Part shown: piece after piece, positions 1 through 8,081 of the stretch | Layout of the letters: every line of letters begins with the position of its first letter | How positions within the stretch are numbered: position 1 is the stretch's first letter | Assembly: GCF_001949145.1 (NCBI RefSeq) | Contig: NW_019091677.1 | Coordinates: 193,670 to 218,305 of the forward strand | Direction of reading: 5' to 3' | Origin: Acanthaster planci | Taxonomy: Eukaryota; Echinodermata; Asteroidea; Valvatida; Acanthasteridae | DNA length: 24,636 bases | Position numbers and translations under genes: made by a program | The notes under the pieces: model-generated | The model's input: the letters and a program-made list of their open reading frames with translations, nothing else | Told to the model about the DNA's origin: nothing | The model's database searches: none

Positions 1-170
1 TCGGGTACGCTCTGTGCCAACCGATGGTGGCGCTCAGCTTAGATAGTCCTGCCGGCACTAAAACCATCCTGGGCAGAACCCTGCTTCCTTATCCTGTAAA
101 ATCTCCTAAACTTGGTAGACTTTGAAGGATCTGGGAGGGTTAGGTTTAAGATTGAATGTTTGACACTTAC

Positions 171-320
171 TTAACAACTGTTTCCTTGGTTTCATTGGTA
201 AACAGCAACCCTACATTGCCTTTCAATCTCCTGCTGATTATATGAAGTCCTTCCCGGTACTCACTTGCCCTGTCTTTTCCTAGAGCAACAGCAATCACCT
301 TGTTTTTGCCATAGAAAAAC
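171..320 (-). CDS. MRTO4: MRTO4 coding exon 4
   Basis: The exon is 150 bases with acceptor TATATGTAG and donor GTAAGT at 170-165. It encodes [15 protein letters not shown] through the [10 protein letters not shown] block that closes the first half of the RNA-binding L10 fold. It ends with two bases of a split codon, so a further exon must exist to the left. Bases 1-160 were translated on the minus strand and show no convincing continuation. Confidence 0.93.
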
Positions 321-1487
321 CTACATATAAAAGTAAAGAAAAACTAAATTATGCCTCACAGGAAACATCTTGCATTCGCATCAAAAGCATCAAAACACAG
401 GAAATATGAACTATGGAATGCCTTACCTGCTGTGTTTCCACATACTTCTGACGTCTTTAATTTTGCTATTTCGCATGTTCTCCACAGAAAAGATGAATAT
501 TCTGGCATATCTGTCAACAGATGCTCGGACCTATTATAAAATAACCAATTAGTGTGATACTGTGTAACTAGACCTTAAATACAGAATTTTAACATCAGAT
601 AACAACTATGTCTCTATGACTATATCTTCTAAGCGAACAAAGTTTGCATATACCCGTTTTAATCTAATATGAGCTAATTATGAATCACTCCAAAATGTTA
701 AAACCTCCTACAATTGTCAATTTGACACTGACTGACCTAATTTCAGACTTATTCACTGTGACCGTTAATTCTTTTTGCACACGAGATGACAATCTTTAGG
801 AAGGATTACTCTCAATCTTTGCAAAATTTACTTTATCGAATTATCAATACAAACTGGATGCTACAAACGTACCTCCTCGATAAGGTTCTGTTTCAATTCT
901 AGGCCCTTCTTCCGAGTGTTTGTTAATGATACTGTGCATAAAACACGCAAAACACAAACAACAATGTGATAAAGCCTAATAAAGGTCTTAGAATATAGTA
1001 GTACTAACAGCACAGTGACCATCTCATGATTAATCATACATGGTCAGGTACGTATGTAATCAGCGATCGTTAAAATGTTAACTATGGACGTTAAAGGAGA
1101 AGGAAAATACTCTTCCTCTATCATGGCACAACACACTGACACCTGTTGTCTTACAATACATCAAGACAATGAATCTATTAAAAATAAAAAATATAAAACA
1201 TTTAAAAAATATAAAATTTATTTATGAGTTAACATGGTTAATGGACACAATGACAATGTTAGGAAGCTGTTGTTGTTGTGTTGGCCGTAGAGGTTGAAAA
1301 TCAAGACAAATGATGTGACGTTTAATTGTCAACACGGCACTGATCATCATCATGATCATTCATTCATGATTCGGGCATGATAGTCAGATTCGACGGGAAA
1401 ATATTAACGTTAACCATGTTAATTATTTAAACTCCTTAAATACGTCGAAAACAATTTACTTTTTCTATCTCTTTTAGATTTCGGCAT
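171..1487 (-). CDS. MRTO4: MRTO4 (mRNA turnover protein 4 homolog), 5' four coding exons, gene partial
   Basis: MRTO4 is a nuclear/nucleolar paralogue of ribosomal protein P0 (uL10). In the known family it holds the P-stalk site on pre-60S ribosomes until P0 replaces it. Four minus-strand exons are visible: 1487-1460, 931-873, 530-427 and 320-171. Joined they stay in frame through every junction (phases 1, 0, 2, then an open phase 2). Recognisable blocks include MPKSKRDRK at the start, [45 protein letters not shown] and [13 protein letters not shown], all in the family order. Donors are GTAAAT, GTACGT, GTAAGG and GTAAGT, and all three visible acceptors end in AG. The visible part is about 113 codons of a protein usually near 240, so the C-terminal half lies left of base 1. 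No stops or frameshifts were seen, so it looks functional. Its promoter should lie right of 1487; no clear core motif was found. Confidence 0.93.
427..530 (-). CDS. MRTO4: MRTO4 coding exon 3
   Basis: The exon is 104 bases: 34 codons starting [10 protein letters not shown], containing [15 protein letters not shown] and ending WKHS, then AG, which with the first base of exon 4 makes arginine. The acceptor is TTTATAATAG and the donor GTAAGG. The FSV-N-MRN-K-KD block is diagnostic of this L10-family branch. Confidence 0.94.
873..931 (-). CDS. MRTO4: MRTO4 coding exon 2
   Basis: The exon is 59 bases: TA, then 19 codons beginning SLTNT and ending in KQNLIEE. The acceptor is TGCACAG just before 931 and the donor GTACGT starts at 872. 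It ends in phase 0, matching the next exon exactly. Confidence 0.92.
1460..1487 (-). CDS. MRTO4: MRTO4 coding exon 1
   Basis: ATG at 1487-1485 begins MPKSKRDRK, the expected lysine/arginine-rich N-terminus of the family. The exon holds only 28 coding bases and ends at 1460 before a GTAAAT donor, leaving one base (A) to be completed by TA from the next exon, giving isoleucine. It is too short to be found by ORF length and was placed by matching the phase and the conserved start. Confidence 0.88.
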
Positions 1488-1898
1488 AGCTGATTTGTCA
1501 GATTGAGTCTACCAGTGTTATAGTGAGCAGAAAATATTAAAAAACGTCACGATTCCAGGTCGGACACACACATCGACGACGGTGCAATCGTCTTCGCCAT
1601 GTGATTCAGATTCAGGGTTACCGTCATGTTGTCGTCTGGGTATGACACATATACTTATATGCGCAAGTAGGATAAGGATAATTGTACACGTTCATTTCCA
1701 ATACAGGGTAACTGACTATTTTCATTACTCACCCGTAATATCCGAAGTGAGGATTTCGCCCAACTTCAGATGAAGCAATATTAGACTGGCTTCTTGGCCT
1801 TTTTAGTTTTCCCCGTTTGGCAGATATTTTGCCCCACGGTACCTAGTCTTGGGTCCAGACGCCCGCAGAACTCGACAGCGGACTCGATCGAGCAAATC

Positions 1899-2090
1899 AT
1901 GGATGCAGTCCAGTATAGGCTGCTTGCGCGGGCCAAACCACAATTTGCATGGTCACAAATTTTCTACGAAATAGAGCATTTTGTTGCCCATGAACTTGAA
2001 AACTTGTTAAATAGAAATACCAGCTTGCGTCTGAGTGTCGGAGATTTGGAAGAAATCGGTGCCTTAATTAACGGCTCAGTTTTGCTATAA
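1899..2090 (+). CDS. Unrecognised 63-codon ORF, doubtful
   Basis: This ATG-started frame begins MDAVQYRLLARAK, contains an acidic stretch EIEHFVAHELENLLNR and ends GALINGSVLL. The open frame extends upstream to about 1794 without ATG. The composition is protein-like (amphipathic, few low-complexity runs), but no family was recognised, and no splice sites or polyadenylation signal decide it. It could be an exon of a divergent gene, a transposon fragment or chance. Confidence 0.15.
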   Translation: MDAVQYRLLARAKPQFAWSQIFYEIEHFVAHELENLLNRNTSLRLSVGDLEEIGALINGSVLL

Positions 2091-2628
2091 ATACTATCCA
2101 CTCTAAAACTTCCCCTCTGAGAATGCAAATTACAGAACTTTTTAAGGGGGCCCGGCCCCCTACTACATATATTCAGGGGAGGGGGACACTGGCCCCCTGC
2201 TCCCCCCCCGTTCCTGGTACGTCCGGGTAATAAGTCACACTGTACGCGTGATTCCAAATACCTGTTTCTTACTTAACTGTCCTATAAACATTTGCATCTA
2301 ATGTATGTTAACGTTAATCAAAACATGTGTTTAATTCCTCCATGGTCAAAATGGCTTTAGGAGTTTTTTTCTTTCTTTTTTTTTTAATTGGCCAAAAAAC
2401 TAAACACATAGGGCCTATTTTTCGTACATGTACGTATAATACATTGAGAACTCAACTACACGGGCATAAGAGATCATGGAGGAAGTACGTGCATGTGACA
2501 TAATGGGTTCGTCAACTGTGCAGTCTGGGGGATCGACAGTCGCTGATTGCCCGTAGTACAGCTGAAAAACCTGAAACTTCATACACAAGTTTCACTTGTT
2601 AATTCACTGAAATTATTATTTAGGAACT

Positions 2629-2665
2629 AATTTTCTCGAAATTAAGAAGTTCTTAATTAGAAAAT
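2629..2665. repeat. Fold-back inverted repeat
   Basis: Arms AATTAAGAA (2640-2648) and TTCTTAATT (2650-2658) are perfect complements around one base. Beyond a three-base bulge they continue as ATTTTCT and AGAAAAT. The structure would fold into a long AT-rich hairpin. It lies at the start of a CTGCTTTTC/GAAAAGCAG-rich stretch and may be a mobile-element end. Confidence 0.55.
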
Positions 2666-2884
2666 CAACTTGCTACAACGGGCTCTGGCCGACTTTTTTA
2701 CGAGAAAAGATGTCGCTATTTGGAATTGGTTACCAACTCAAAAATCAAAACATGCACTTTCGAATTTTCTACTTTTCTGCCACCTCAAAAAGCAAAACGA
2801 ACATTGTTTGGTTATGAATTTTTATATTTTTCTGCTTTTCTGCTTCGAGAAAAGCAGAGTTTACTGTTTCTTCATTCGCTGGCG

Positions 2885-3045
2885 GTCGAAAAGCGGCCAT
2901 CTGCTTTTCTCCTTTCGAGCAGGCAGAAATTAGGATCGAACGTTTTGACAACAACCGTGAATTCTACTTTTTTTGCTTTTTTTCCATACCGGAGGAGCAA
3001 TTTTACATAGTCGGCCGAAAAGTGGCCATCTGCTTTTCTGCCTTC
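2885..3045. repeat. Two direct copies of a 23-base motif, spacing 129
   Basis: The motif begins GAAAAG, has GGCCATCTGC in the middle and ends TTTTCT. It occurs at 2888-2910 and 3017-3039 with a single C/T difference. A nearby hairpin (about 2829-2858) uses the same CTGCTTTTC and GAAAAGCAG words. This looks like part of a degenerate repeat, of unknown kind. Confidence 0.5.
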
Positions 3046-3147
3046 CCAGGACTGTGAATGGGGTCTGAATCTGAGACTGAATTGGAAATGCCCGTGAAAT
3101 TAAAGGTGGATTAAACTTGAGAATTAACCAACTTGAGAACTAGTTTA

Positions 3148-3179
3148 AACCTCAGTTATTCCCGGGAATAACCGAGGTT
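3148..3179. repeat. 32-base near-perfect palindrome centred on CCCGGG
   Basis: The left half AACCTCAGTTATTCCC and the right half GGGAATAACCGAGGTT are reverse complements with one mismatch. The palindrome sits about 100 bases before the first recognisable coding piece of the Polinton-like element, so it may mark or lie near that element's left edge. No matching copy was seen near 8080. Confidence 0.7.
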
Positions 3180-3253
3180 ACTTTTAGGTGCCTAATTTTG
3201 TACCATCGGTCGAACGAGATTTATTCGTTTTACTTGGTCAAGAATCAACCCAC

Positions 3254-3649
3254 ATGAAAATCGAAGAGGACACTTGCTCACATACAAATAAAATGGAAAG
3301 AAGAGATGAATCTGATCTCGTCTACCGCGACTAATATTAACTCGCATTTATTTAGATGAAGCAGAAAATGTGGGCGGTAAATATAACCAGCGTTTCGTCT
3401 ACAAAAATCCCAAATCTAAAACGGGCAAGATATTTAAAGAATTAGACGTTAAATTAACTGCAGAACAAGCGGGTCTCGTCTAACATAAAGTAAACCGAGT
3501 TTTGGAGGGTAAAATGTCCAGAGGCTTTAATTGCCGTCTGTTATCAAGACACCACAGAAGAAAATCCCGAAAAAGTAAAAGACCTGTTTCAAATCTCAGA
3601 GAAACATTTTACCAACGCCGTCAATAAATTTAAACTTTATAAAAAGTAA
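3254..3649 (+). pseudogene. Frameshifted gene, possibly TFIIB-like transcription factor
   Basis: The first piece starts at the ATG at 3254 and has a Cys-x-His pair (EDTCSHTNK) followed by DESDLVYRD and a stop. That spacing resembles a TFIIB zinc ribbon in which later cysteines are lost. A second piece (about 3348-3482) reads YLDEAENVGGKYNQRF and LDVKLTAEQAGL. A third (about 3525-3649, another frame) reads ALIAVCYQDTTEENPEKV and ends FTNAVNKFKLYKK. The A-x-x-A-x-C pattern and the final helix-turn-helix-like segment resemble a cyclin-like repeat of TFIIB. At least two frameshifts and one or more stops separate the pieces. It is the first gene of the plus-strand set. The TFIIB assignment is an inference from short patterns; the pieces could belong to an unrelated element protein. 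Confidence 0.35.
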
Positions 3650-3676
3650 GATTTTTGAAAACCTATTTATAGTAAA

Positions 3677-4068
3677 ATGGAGACGCACACTTTTTACTTG
3701 TCCAAAAATCCTCATACGTTCAAGTTGAAAAACGTCATTGACAACTCAAAAGGCGACAAGGTCATTTCAGTTAAAAATATTTTGTTTGAAAAGGGTTACA
3801 CGTTGGCATCAGATAAACTTGCTTACGCATATTGCCCTCAGGTGGATACCAACGTCAACTTTTGCAATGAGCAGTCGTTTGATTTATTGCAAGTGATTTC
3901 GACAAATAGATATTTCCGCAGCGATTTTGAAACGACTAGAAAGCTAAAAAAACCCCCATAAATATAGACGAATTAAGTTTTTATGTCAGGAGCGAAACTG
4001 GAGGGATTTGGCAAAATGAAAACGACGGATTAATTATCGAACTAAACATTTTGACCGCGCAAATATAA
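3677..4068 (+). pseudogene. Uncharacterised element protein, about 130 residues, one frameshift
   Basis: ATG at 3677 opens METHTFYLSKNPHTFKL and runs 94 codons to a stop at 3959-3961. In another frame the protein-like sequence continues at 3958 as INIDELSFYVRSETGGIWQ and reaches a stop at 4066-4068. The join lies in a run of A then C bases (about 3945-3957), where either a real indel or a sequencing error is likely. The pattern is beta-rich, with alternating hydrophobic residues and an 'interfacing' end (INIDELSFYV...LIIELNIL). Such small beta proteins occur in virus-like elements as structural parts, but that role is inference only. It starts 27 bases after the preceding pseudogene and is followed 18 bases later by the next ATG. 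Confidence 0.5.
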
Positions 4069-4086
4069 AACGTATATTTTAAAAAG

Positions 4087-4618
4087 ATGACGGCAGACAG
4101 TCAGTCGAAAATGTACACTGATTTAAGCGGGTATCAAACCGAAACAAACGCGACAAAAATTTACCGCCTTCAAAAACTCGAAGACGTTCGAGGACAGGTT
4201 TTAAGAGAACGCGACGCACGAGAAACTTCTTACAAACTTAAAGATCAAACGGATATTAACCGCACTTAATAAAATACGGCGTCGAAGCACTGGGAGCCAC
4301 ATCAGCCGCCATAGGCATTCCCACCATATTGGGGGTAATTACCAGCCCCTTAGGACTTGTGATGGAAGGTCTTGCCCTCGAAGCATTTGGGGCTTACGCG
4401 ATGTTAAAGTACGCCTCCCTCAGATTTTCTCACAAAACCAAAAAAACACGATCAAATCCGCGTGCTTGCAGACGCTAAATTATACATCATCGACGAATAC
4501 GTCTCACACGCGATCGAATTGTACAAGCCCGTCAAGTACGAGGATCGGTAACCTGCTTACCAAATATCACGAAAGAAGTAAAACCCACCGCGCCTCCTTT
4601 TTAAAAAGCTTTATTTAA
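4087..4618 (+). pseudogene. Uncharacterised two-helix membrane protein, frameshifted
   Basis: ATG at 4087 begins MTADSQSKMYTDLSGYQ. It is followed by a charged, helix-forming stretch (LQKLEDVRGQVLRERDARE), likely a short coiled coil. After a frameshift near 4265 a strongly hydrophobic hairpin appears (GATSAAIGIPTILGVITSP then LGLVMEGLALEAFGAYAML), then a basic tail with IRVLADAKL. The frame shifts again near 4440 and 4548 before a final piece (LLTKYHERSKTHRASF) and a stop at 4616-4618. From general memory, similar uncharacterised proteins with a helix, a Gly/Ala-rich membrane hairpin and an IRVLAEAKL-like tail occur in marine invertebrate genomes. A membrane-active or holin-like role is only a guess. 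It lies 3 bases before the next gene's ATG. Confidence 0.5.
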
Positions 4619-4621
4619 AAG

Positions 4622-5802
4622 ATGGGACACAACTTTAGTCATTTAGCAATCGTGGTAAATAAAGATAATTGGTTCTCCGCCGAGTTTCCGAATTTAACCG
4701 CGGTTTACAAGTACCGAGAGTTAAAACAGACGAAGCCTTTTTGCGTTGGACAACCGACCCCATTTCATTTTAGCAAAATCAGTTCAATTTCGCGGTGTAT
4801 ATATTGAGCAACGACGGCATGCAAGGTGGGTTTCCATCTATTATCCGATTATCCGATTATCCATGTCTGCCCTGTTTAGCTTTCAAGTATATTACGCGGT
4901 ACGAAAAATATTTTACGACTGCGTGATGCCCATTCTGAGCGACGACATCTTTGATGCCTTGCACAACAATTACGATCATCGGAAATTACCAACACTTGCC
5001 TACTGTTTAACGTCGACCAAAATAAATCGTTTAAACAAACGAGGGACACTACATCAAACGGATTGGGCACGGCTTACTATTACGACTACGGATATATACC
5101 AGTTCCCGGCAAAAACAACGACTCCCACGATTTGCACCTAATAAACGGCAACTATGCCGGAGCCACTTACATGGGCTTTAGTTGGGCTAAACCGACTAAA
5201 GCCTCGGGCCACGCGAGTACTTCACCGTGACTTGGATTACACAATCTGACGCCGTAACACTGGCTTGGTGGGATCTTATTCCTAACAAATCTTAACTAAC
5301 AGACGTGGGAATTACAAAGGTCAACAAATCCATCAGGGCTTACATTTATGCGTAGTTGGGAGCTCAAATCCTTAATTAAATCGGTGCCATATTTGGAGGC
5401 AAGTATCGACCAATTTCAAGATTCTTTGAAGTACGCGAAAACACCTTTAAATTTCGTAGTGGCACCTGGTTTGTACTTGGTGCCCTCCGACATGGACTTC
5501 CGCATTAGAACGTTTGAATGATACAACAACAATTTACAAATTACGTTCCTGAGACCACCGACTTTGATAAACAAGTTACCGAAAAAGTTACAGAGACGAA
5601 ATCTTCTCCGAAAATTTAACCAAAGCCGGATCTTATACCAAAAATATTACAGGGAAGAGCACCGCTAGAAAAGAAACCGTTGGATATTCACAACGAAGAA
5701 AACTTATCATTGACCGTTGGCATGATTGCGGTTGCAGGATTTGTTATTTATGCTCTACAACGTGTTAACTTAGGCCAAAAAATCAAAGGCAAAAACATTT
5801 AG
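4622..5802 (+). pseudogene. Uncharacterised element protein with C-terminal membrane anchor, multiply broken
   Basis: ATG at 4622 opens MGHNFSHLAIVVNKDNWF and stays open for 61 codons. Coherent pieces then follow in changing frames: a helix-rich part with LFSFQVYYAVRKIFYDC (about 4866-4925), a Tyr-rich turn GTAYYYDYGYIPVPGK (about 5059-5112), FVVAPGLYLVPSDMDFRI (about 5452-5508), and a final piece with PLEKKPLDIHNEENLSLTV leading into a single hydrophobic segment GMIAVAGFVIYAL. The last stop is TAG at 5800-5802. The intact ancestor would be near 390 residues. At least five frameshifts or stops interrupt it. The layout (soluble body, proline-rich linker, one C-terminal membrane span) suggests a tail-anchored protein. 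I recall similar unnamed proteins from cnidarian and other marine genomes but cannot name a function. It converges with the minus-strand gene ending at 5813. Confidence 0.5.
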
Positions 5803-5812
5803 TTAAAACTAC

Positions 5813-6762
5813 TTACATCTTTTGAACATAGGTCAAGATTAAAACGCCCACGCCCACAAACAACGTCCACGGGTGATCGGCGATCCAACCAACCGTCTTA
5901 CTCGCCACGTTTAATATCCAACTTAATATACTACCGATCAACCCCGGTAAAGCCGCAAGCGCTTTCAGACCCAATTTCTTCAACACATTTGCCAAATTTT
6001 GACGGTGGTGCCGGTGTTGGTTTTCGTGCCGTGTCGGCGCTGGTCCCGGTGTTGGCCCCGGTTCCGGAGTACCGGCAGCTCTGACAGAGGCAACAACGCT
6101 CGCTACGATGGCACTTACCGCTTAACAAAAAGCCGTTAAAATACTTACGATAATGATGCCTTGTTCTCTAAAAACCACCTTAATCTTTTTGCCCAATGTC
6201 AAGTCTGCTTCGAACGTATCTTTTATGCGATTGATTTGACTCCGATTTGATCGGTATTCTGTTGATGATTTCTAACCCACCTCGCCTTACGACTTGTAAG
6301 TTGCCCAATTGTTCTAAAAGTTCCGCTCTTTCCGCATCGGTAGTAGCTTCTTCCAATTCATTTTGACCAGTTGAATCTTTTCGTCCAATTCGTCGAACTT
6401 GCCCTAGTTTTAAAGTAACTTGGCTTTGAATGTCTGTAAAGATTTGTTTAGAGCTTCCAATTCTCGAAAGTTTAATCCTTCGGTCTGTACCTGCCTGTCT
6501 TCCGTAATCTTAACGACTATGTCGCTAACTTGGTCTGCCTCTTCGGGCAATTCTTCCTTTGCGACCGTTTCGGTTTGATGGTTTTTAAACTAGCCTGTGC
6601 TATTTTTATTCCGTAATTTTTGAAACCCAATACATTTCTAACAAATCCCTTTTCCGAGTACCCGACGTCCATGGCGTTTTTGACTATCGTGTCCAAGGTA
6701 ACCAATGAATTGGGACTTTTTTTGCTGGTTAATAGTACTTCTCTAGTATATCTATCGCCCAT
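5813..6762 (-). pseudogene. Uncharacterised multi-part membrane protein of the element, frameshifted
   Basis: ATG at 6762 begins MGDRYTREVLLTSKKSPNSL and runs 81 codons (a globular head with KNAMDVGYSEKGFVRNVLGF). After frameshifts come a coiled-coil-like stretch (about 6520-6300), a short hydrophobic segment after FREQGIIIVSIL (about 6190-6130, ended by a stop), a Pro/Gly-rich linker (PEPGPTPGPAPT, about 6070-6030), and a last ORF (5995-5813) with KALAALPGLIGSILSWIL and PWTLFVGVGVLILTYV, which look like two membrane helices. The ancestor would be about 310 residues. This order (head, coiled coil, TM, Pro linker, TM pair) matches unnamed proteins I recall from marine invertebrate genomes; the function is unknown. 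It lies just downstream of the polymerase remnant on the same strand. Confidence 0.5.
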
Positions 6763-6788
6763 TCCCTAAACCTCTATTTGGTCGATAT

Positions 6789-8065
6789 TCAAAAATTTCG
6801 CGCTGGGTTGTTGGTGGGCTTTTCGCAAGTCATGCGAATTTGGTCTCTGAAACCGCGGTCGTTTAAGGAAGAAAAAGCCGCCTTTTCGTTTTTAGTCTTT
6901 GGTTCGTCCTGGATTTGGCATCGGCATTGAGATTCTTTGGATGGATAGACAGGTTTTAACAGATCCTGCAGGCGTTGCATTTCTCGTAGATTTTTTGCAA
7001 TTCGTGCTACCAAGCGAGGGGCTTTGGATTGGCAAATGTTTTATTGATTCCGGCAACTTCTCTGGACAGTGATTGCACAAATTTAACGGCCACGTCTTGG
7101 CCTCTGTAGGTTTCGCGACTTGTGCAAACGCCGTTGCATCTAACGACCGTGTAAGAATAGCCGCATGGCTTGCGGTGGTGTACTTTGACCGTGTTTGACG
7201 GTTGTGGTGGGAAGCGCTCCAAAACAGACTCGAAATCTGCGTAAATGACCGCGAAACGGTCGTCTTGTTTGTTATTGTAGTTTTCAAACTTGAGAATATT
7301 TTAGCCTTTTACGGGTAACTGTACTTTACAAGGCGCCGTGTCCATTCCTTAACTATCTTCTTTGTTCAGTTTGAAAGTGAGACAGGCAATTCAAGCACCA
7401 ATACGATTTGCCGTTGTGATTGCTGACGTCGCCCATCAACCGAGAGACACTTTTAATCCTGCAGTAAGGGCTCGTTTCACCTCGAGTAAAAAAAGAGTAA
7501 ATTGACGGGCTCACTAATGTGTTTAGTTTAATAAGGTATGTAGATGCCGTCCTTACCCTTGTAACCAAATACCAAAATGACTCGATGCGCGGAATTTGCG
7601 ACAAGGGTGCGGAAAAGTCTATTTTTGCGAAATTTAAACCGTCGTCTCTAGTAAAAGTTGAAGTTCTATCCTCGTGTATTTGATAATTTGGATTGGTTTC
7701 CAACTGATTTTTTACATTGTTGGAATATAATTTTAAAGCAGCTCTCAACGCCCAGCGAATGCACTCTTGATCAGCTTTGTTTTGAACATTATAATAATTG
7801 CAGTTTTAACTGCCAGTTCTTTAGGCTCGTGAGCTTCCAAGTCTCCGAGGCGCTTGCCAATTTGTTGGTTTAACGCATCTTTGACTGCTTGTTTAGAAAC
7901 GACTACGTTATTTTTACTCGTAAATGTGAAAATGCCTAGTTTCGTTTCGACTCTGGGCTTTTCCATTTTGAATTTGACCTTGATGGCCGTTTGCAACTTT
8001 TTGTAAAAATCGTGAATCAAACGTGAATCAAGTCGTCGGCAAAGAAAGTAGTCGTTAGTTCCCAG
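6789..8065 (-). pseudogene. Polinton-type protein-primed DNA polymerase B, N-terminal remnant
   Basis: In intact elements this enzyme replicates the linear element from a terminal protein primer. Pieces visible on the minus strand, in order: FFADDLIH (about 8050), KLQTAIKVKFKMEK with KLGIFTFTSKNNVVVSK (about 7990-7900), NKADQECIRWALRAAL (7784-7737), DGLNFAKIDF, VFGYKGKDGIYIP (about 7575-7537), a zinc-finger-like YWCLNCLSHF (about 7403-7374), then VIYADFES at 7249-7226, where Asp (7237-7235) and Glu (7231-7229) form exonuclease motif I. It ends with CGYSYTVVRCNG and SREVAGINKTF to about 7010. At least four frameshifts and several stops break it. The catalytic polymerase (palm) motifs are absent: the sequence passes within about 250 bases to the next gene. 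The stretch 7013-6789 (with LNDRGF and RDQIR) might be a C-terminal scrap, which would mean a large internal deletion. Confidence 0.75.
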
Positions 8066-8081
8066 TTTCTATAGTTGCCTT

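Larger units (their letters stand above)
1488..3147. other. Intergenic stretch upstream of MRTO4
   Basis: No recognised gene was found here. It should hold the 5' UTR and promoter of MRTO4 reading leftwards. The longest ATG-started frame (1899-2090, plus) has 63 codons beginning MDAVQYRLLARA and no recognisable family. Other contents are a G/C-rich repeat remnant at 2139-2225, polypurine/polypyrimidine runs near 2364-2385, a fold-back at 2629-2665 and a two-copy motif at 2888 and 3017. Confidence 0.5.
3200..8075. mobile_element. Decayed Polinton/adintovirus-like element
   Basis: This compact stretch has coding remnants on both strands arranged tail to tail: plus-strand genes from 3254 to 5802 and minus-strand genes from about 8065 to 5813. 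It carries the N-terminal part of a Polinton-type protein-primed DNA polymerase, several small or membrane-anchored proteins and a possible TFIIB-like factor. Gaps between genes are a few to about 30 bases, unlike the intron-split host genes. Every reading frame except short pieces is interrupted. Full-length Polintons are usually 15-20 kb and carry integrase, protease, packaging ATPase and capsid genes; none was recognised. It could therefore be a deleted Polinton, a different pPolB-bearing element, or an integrated virus relative. Long terminal inverted repeats were not identified by eye. Confidence 0.7.

Noticed and set aside
1-164. A further MRTO4 exon at the extreme left
   Set aside because: Minus-strand translation in all frames gave no match to the expected continuation of the protein.
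1794-1898. Longer version of the 1899-2090 ORF starting at 1794
   Set aside because: Its first codon is TTG, not normally a start in animals; the first ATG is at 1899.
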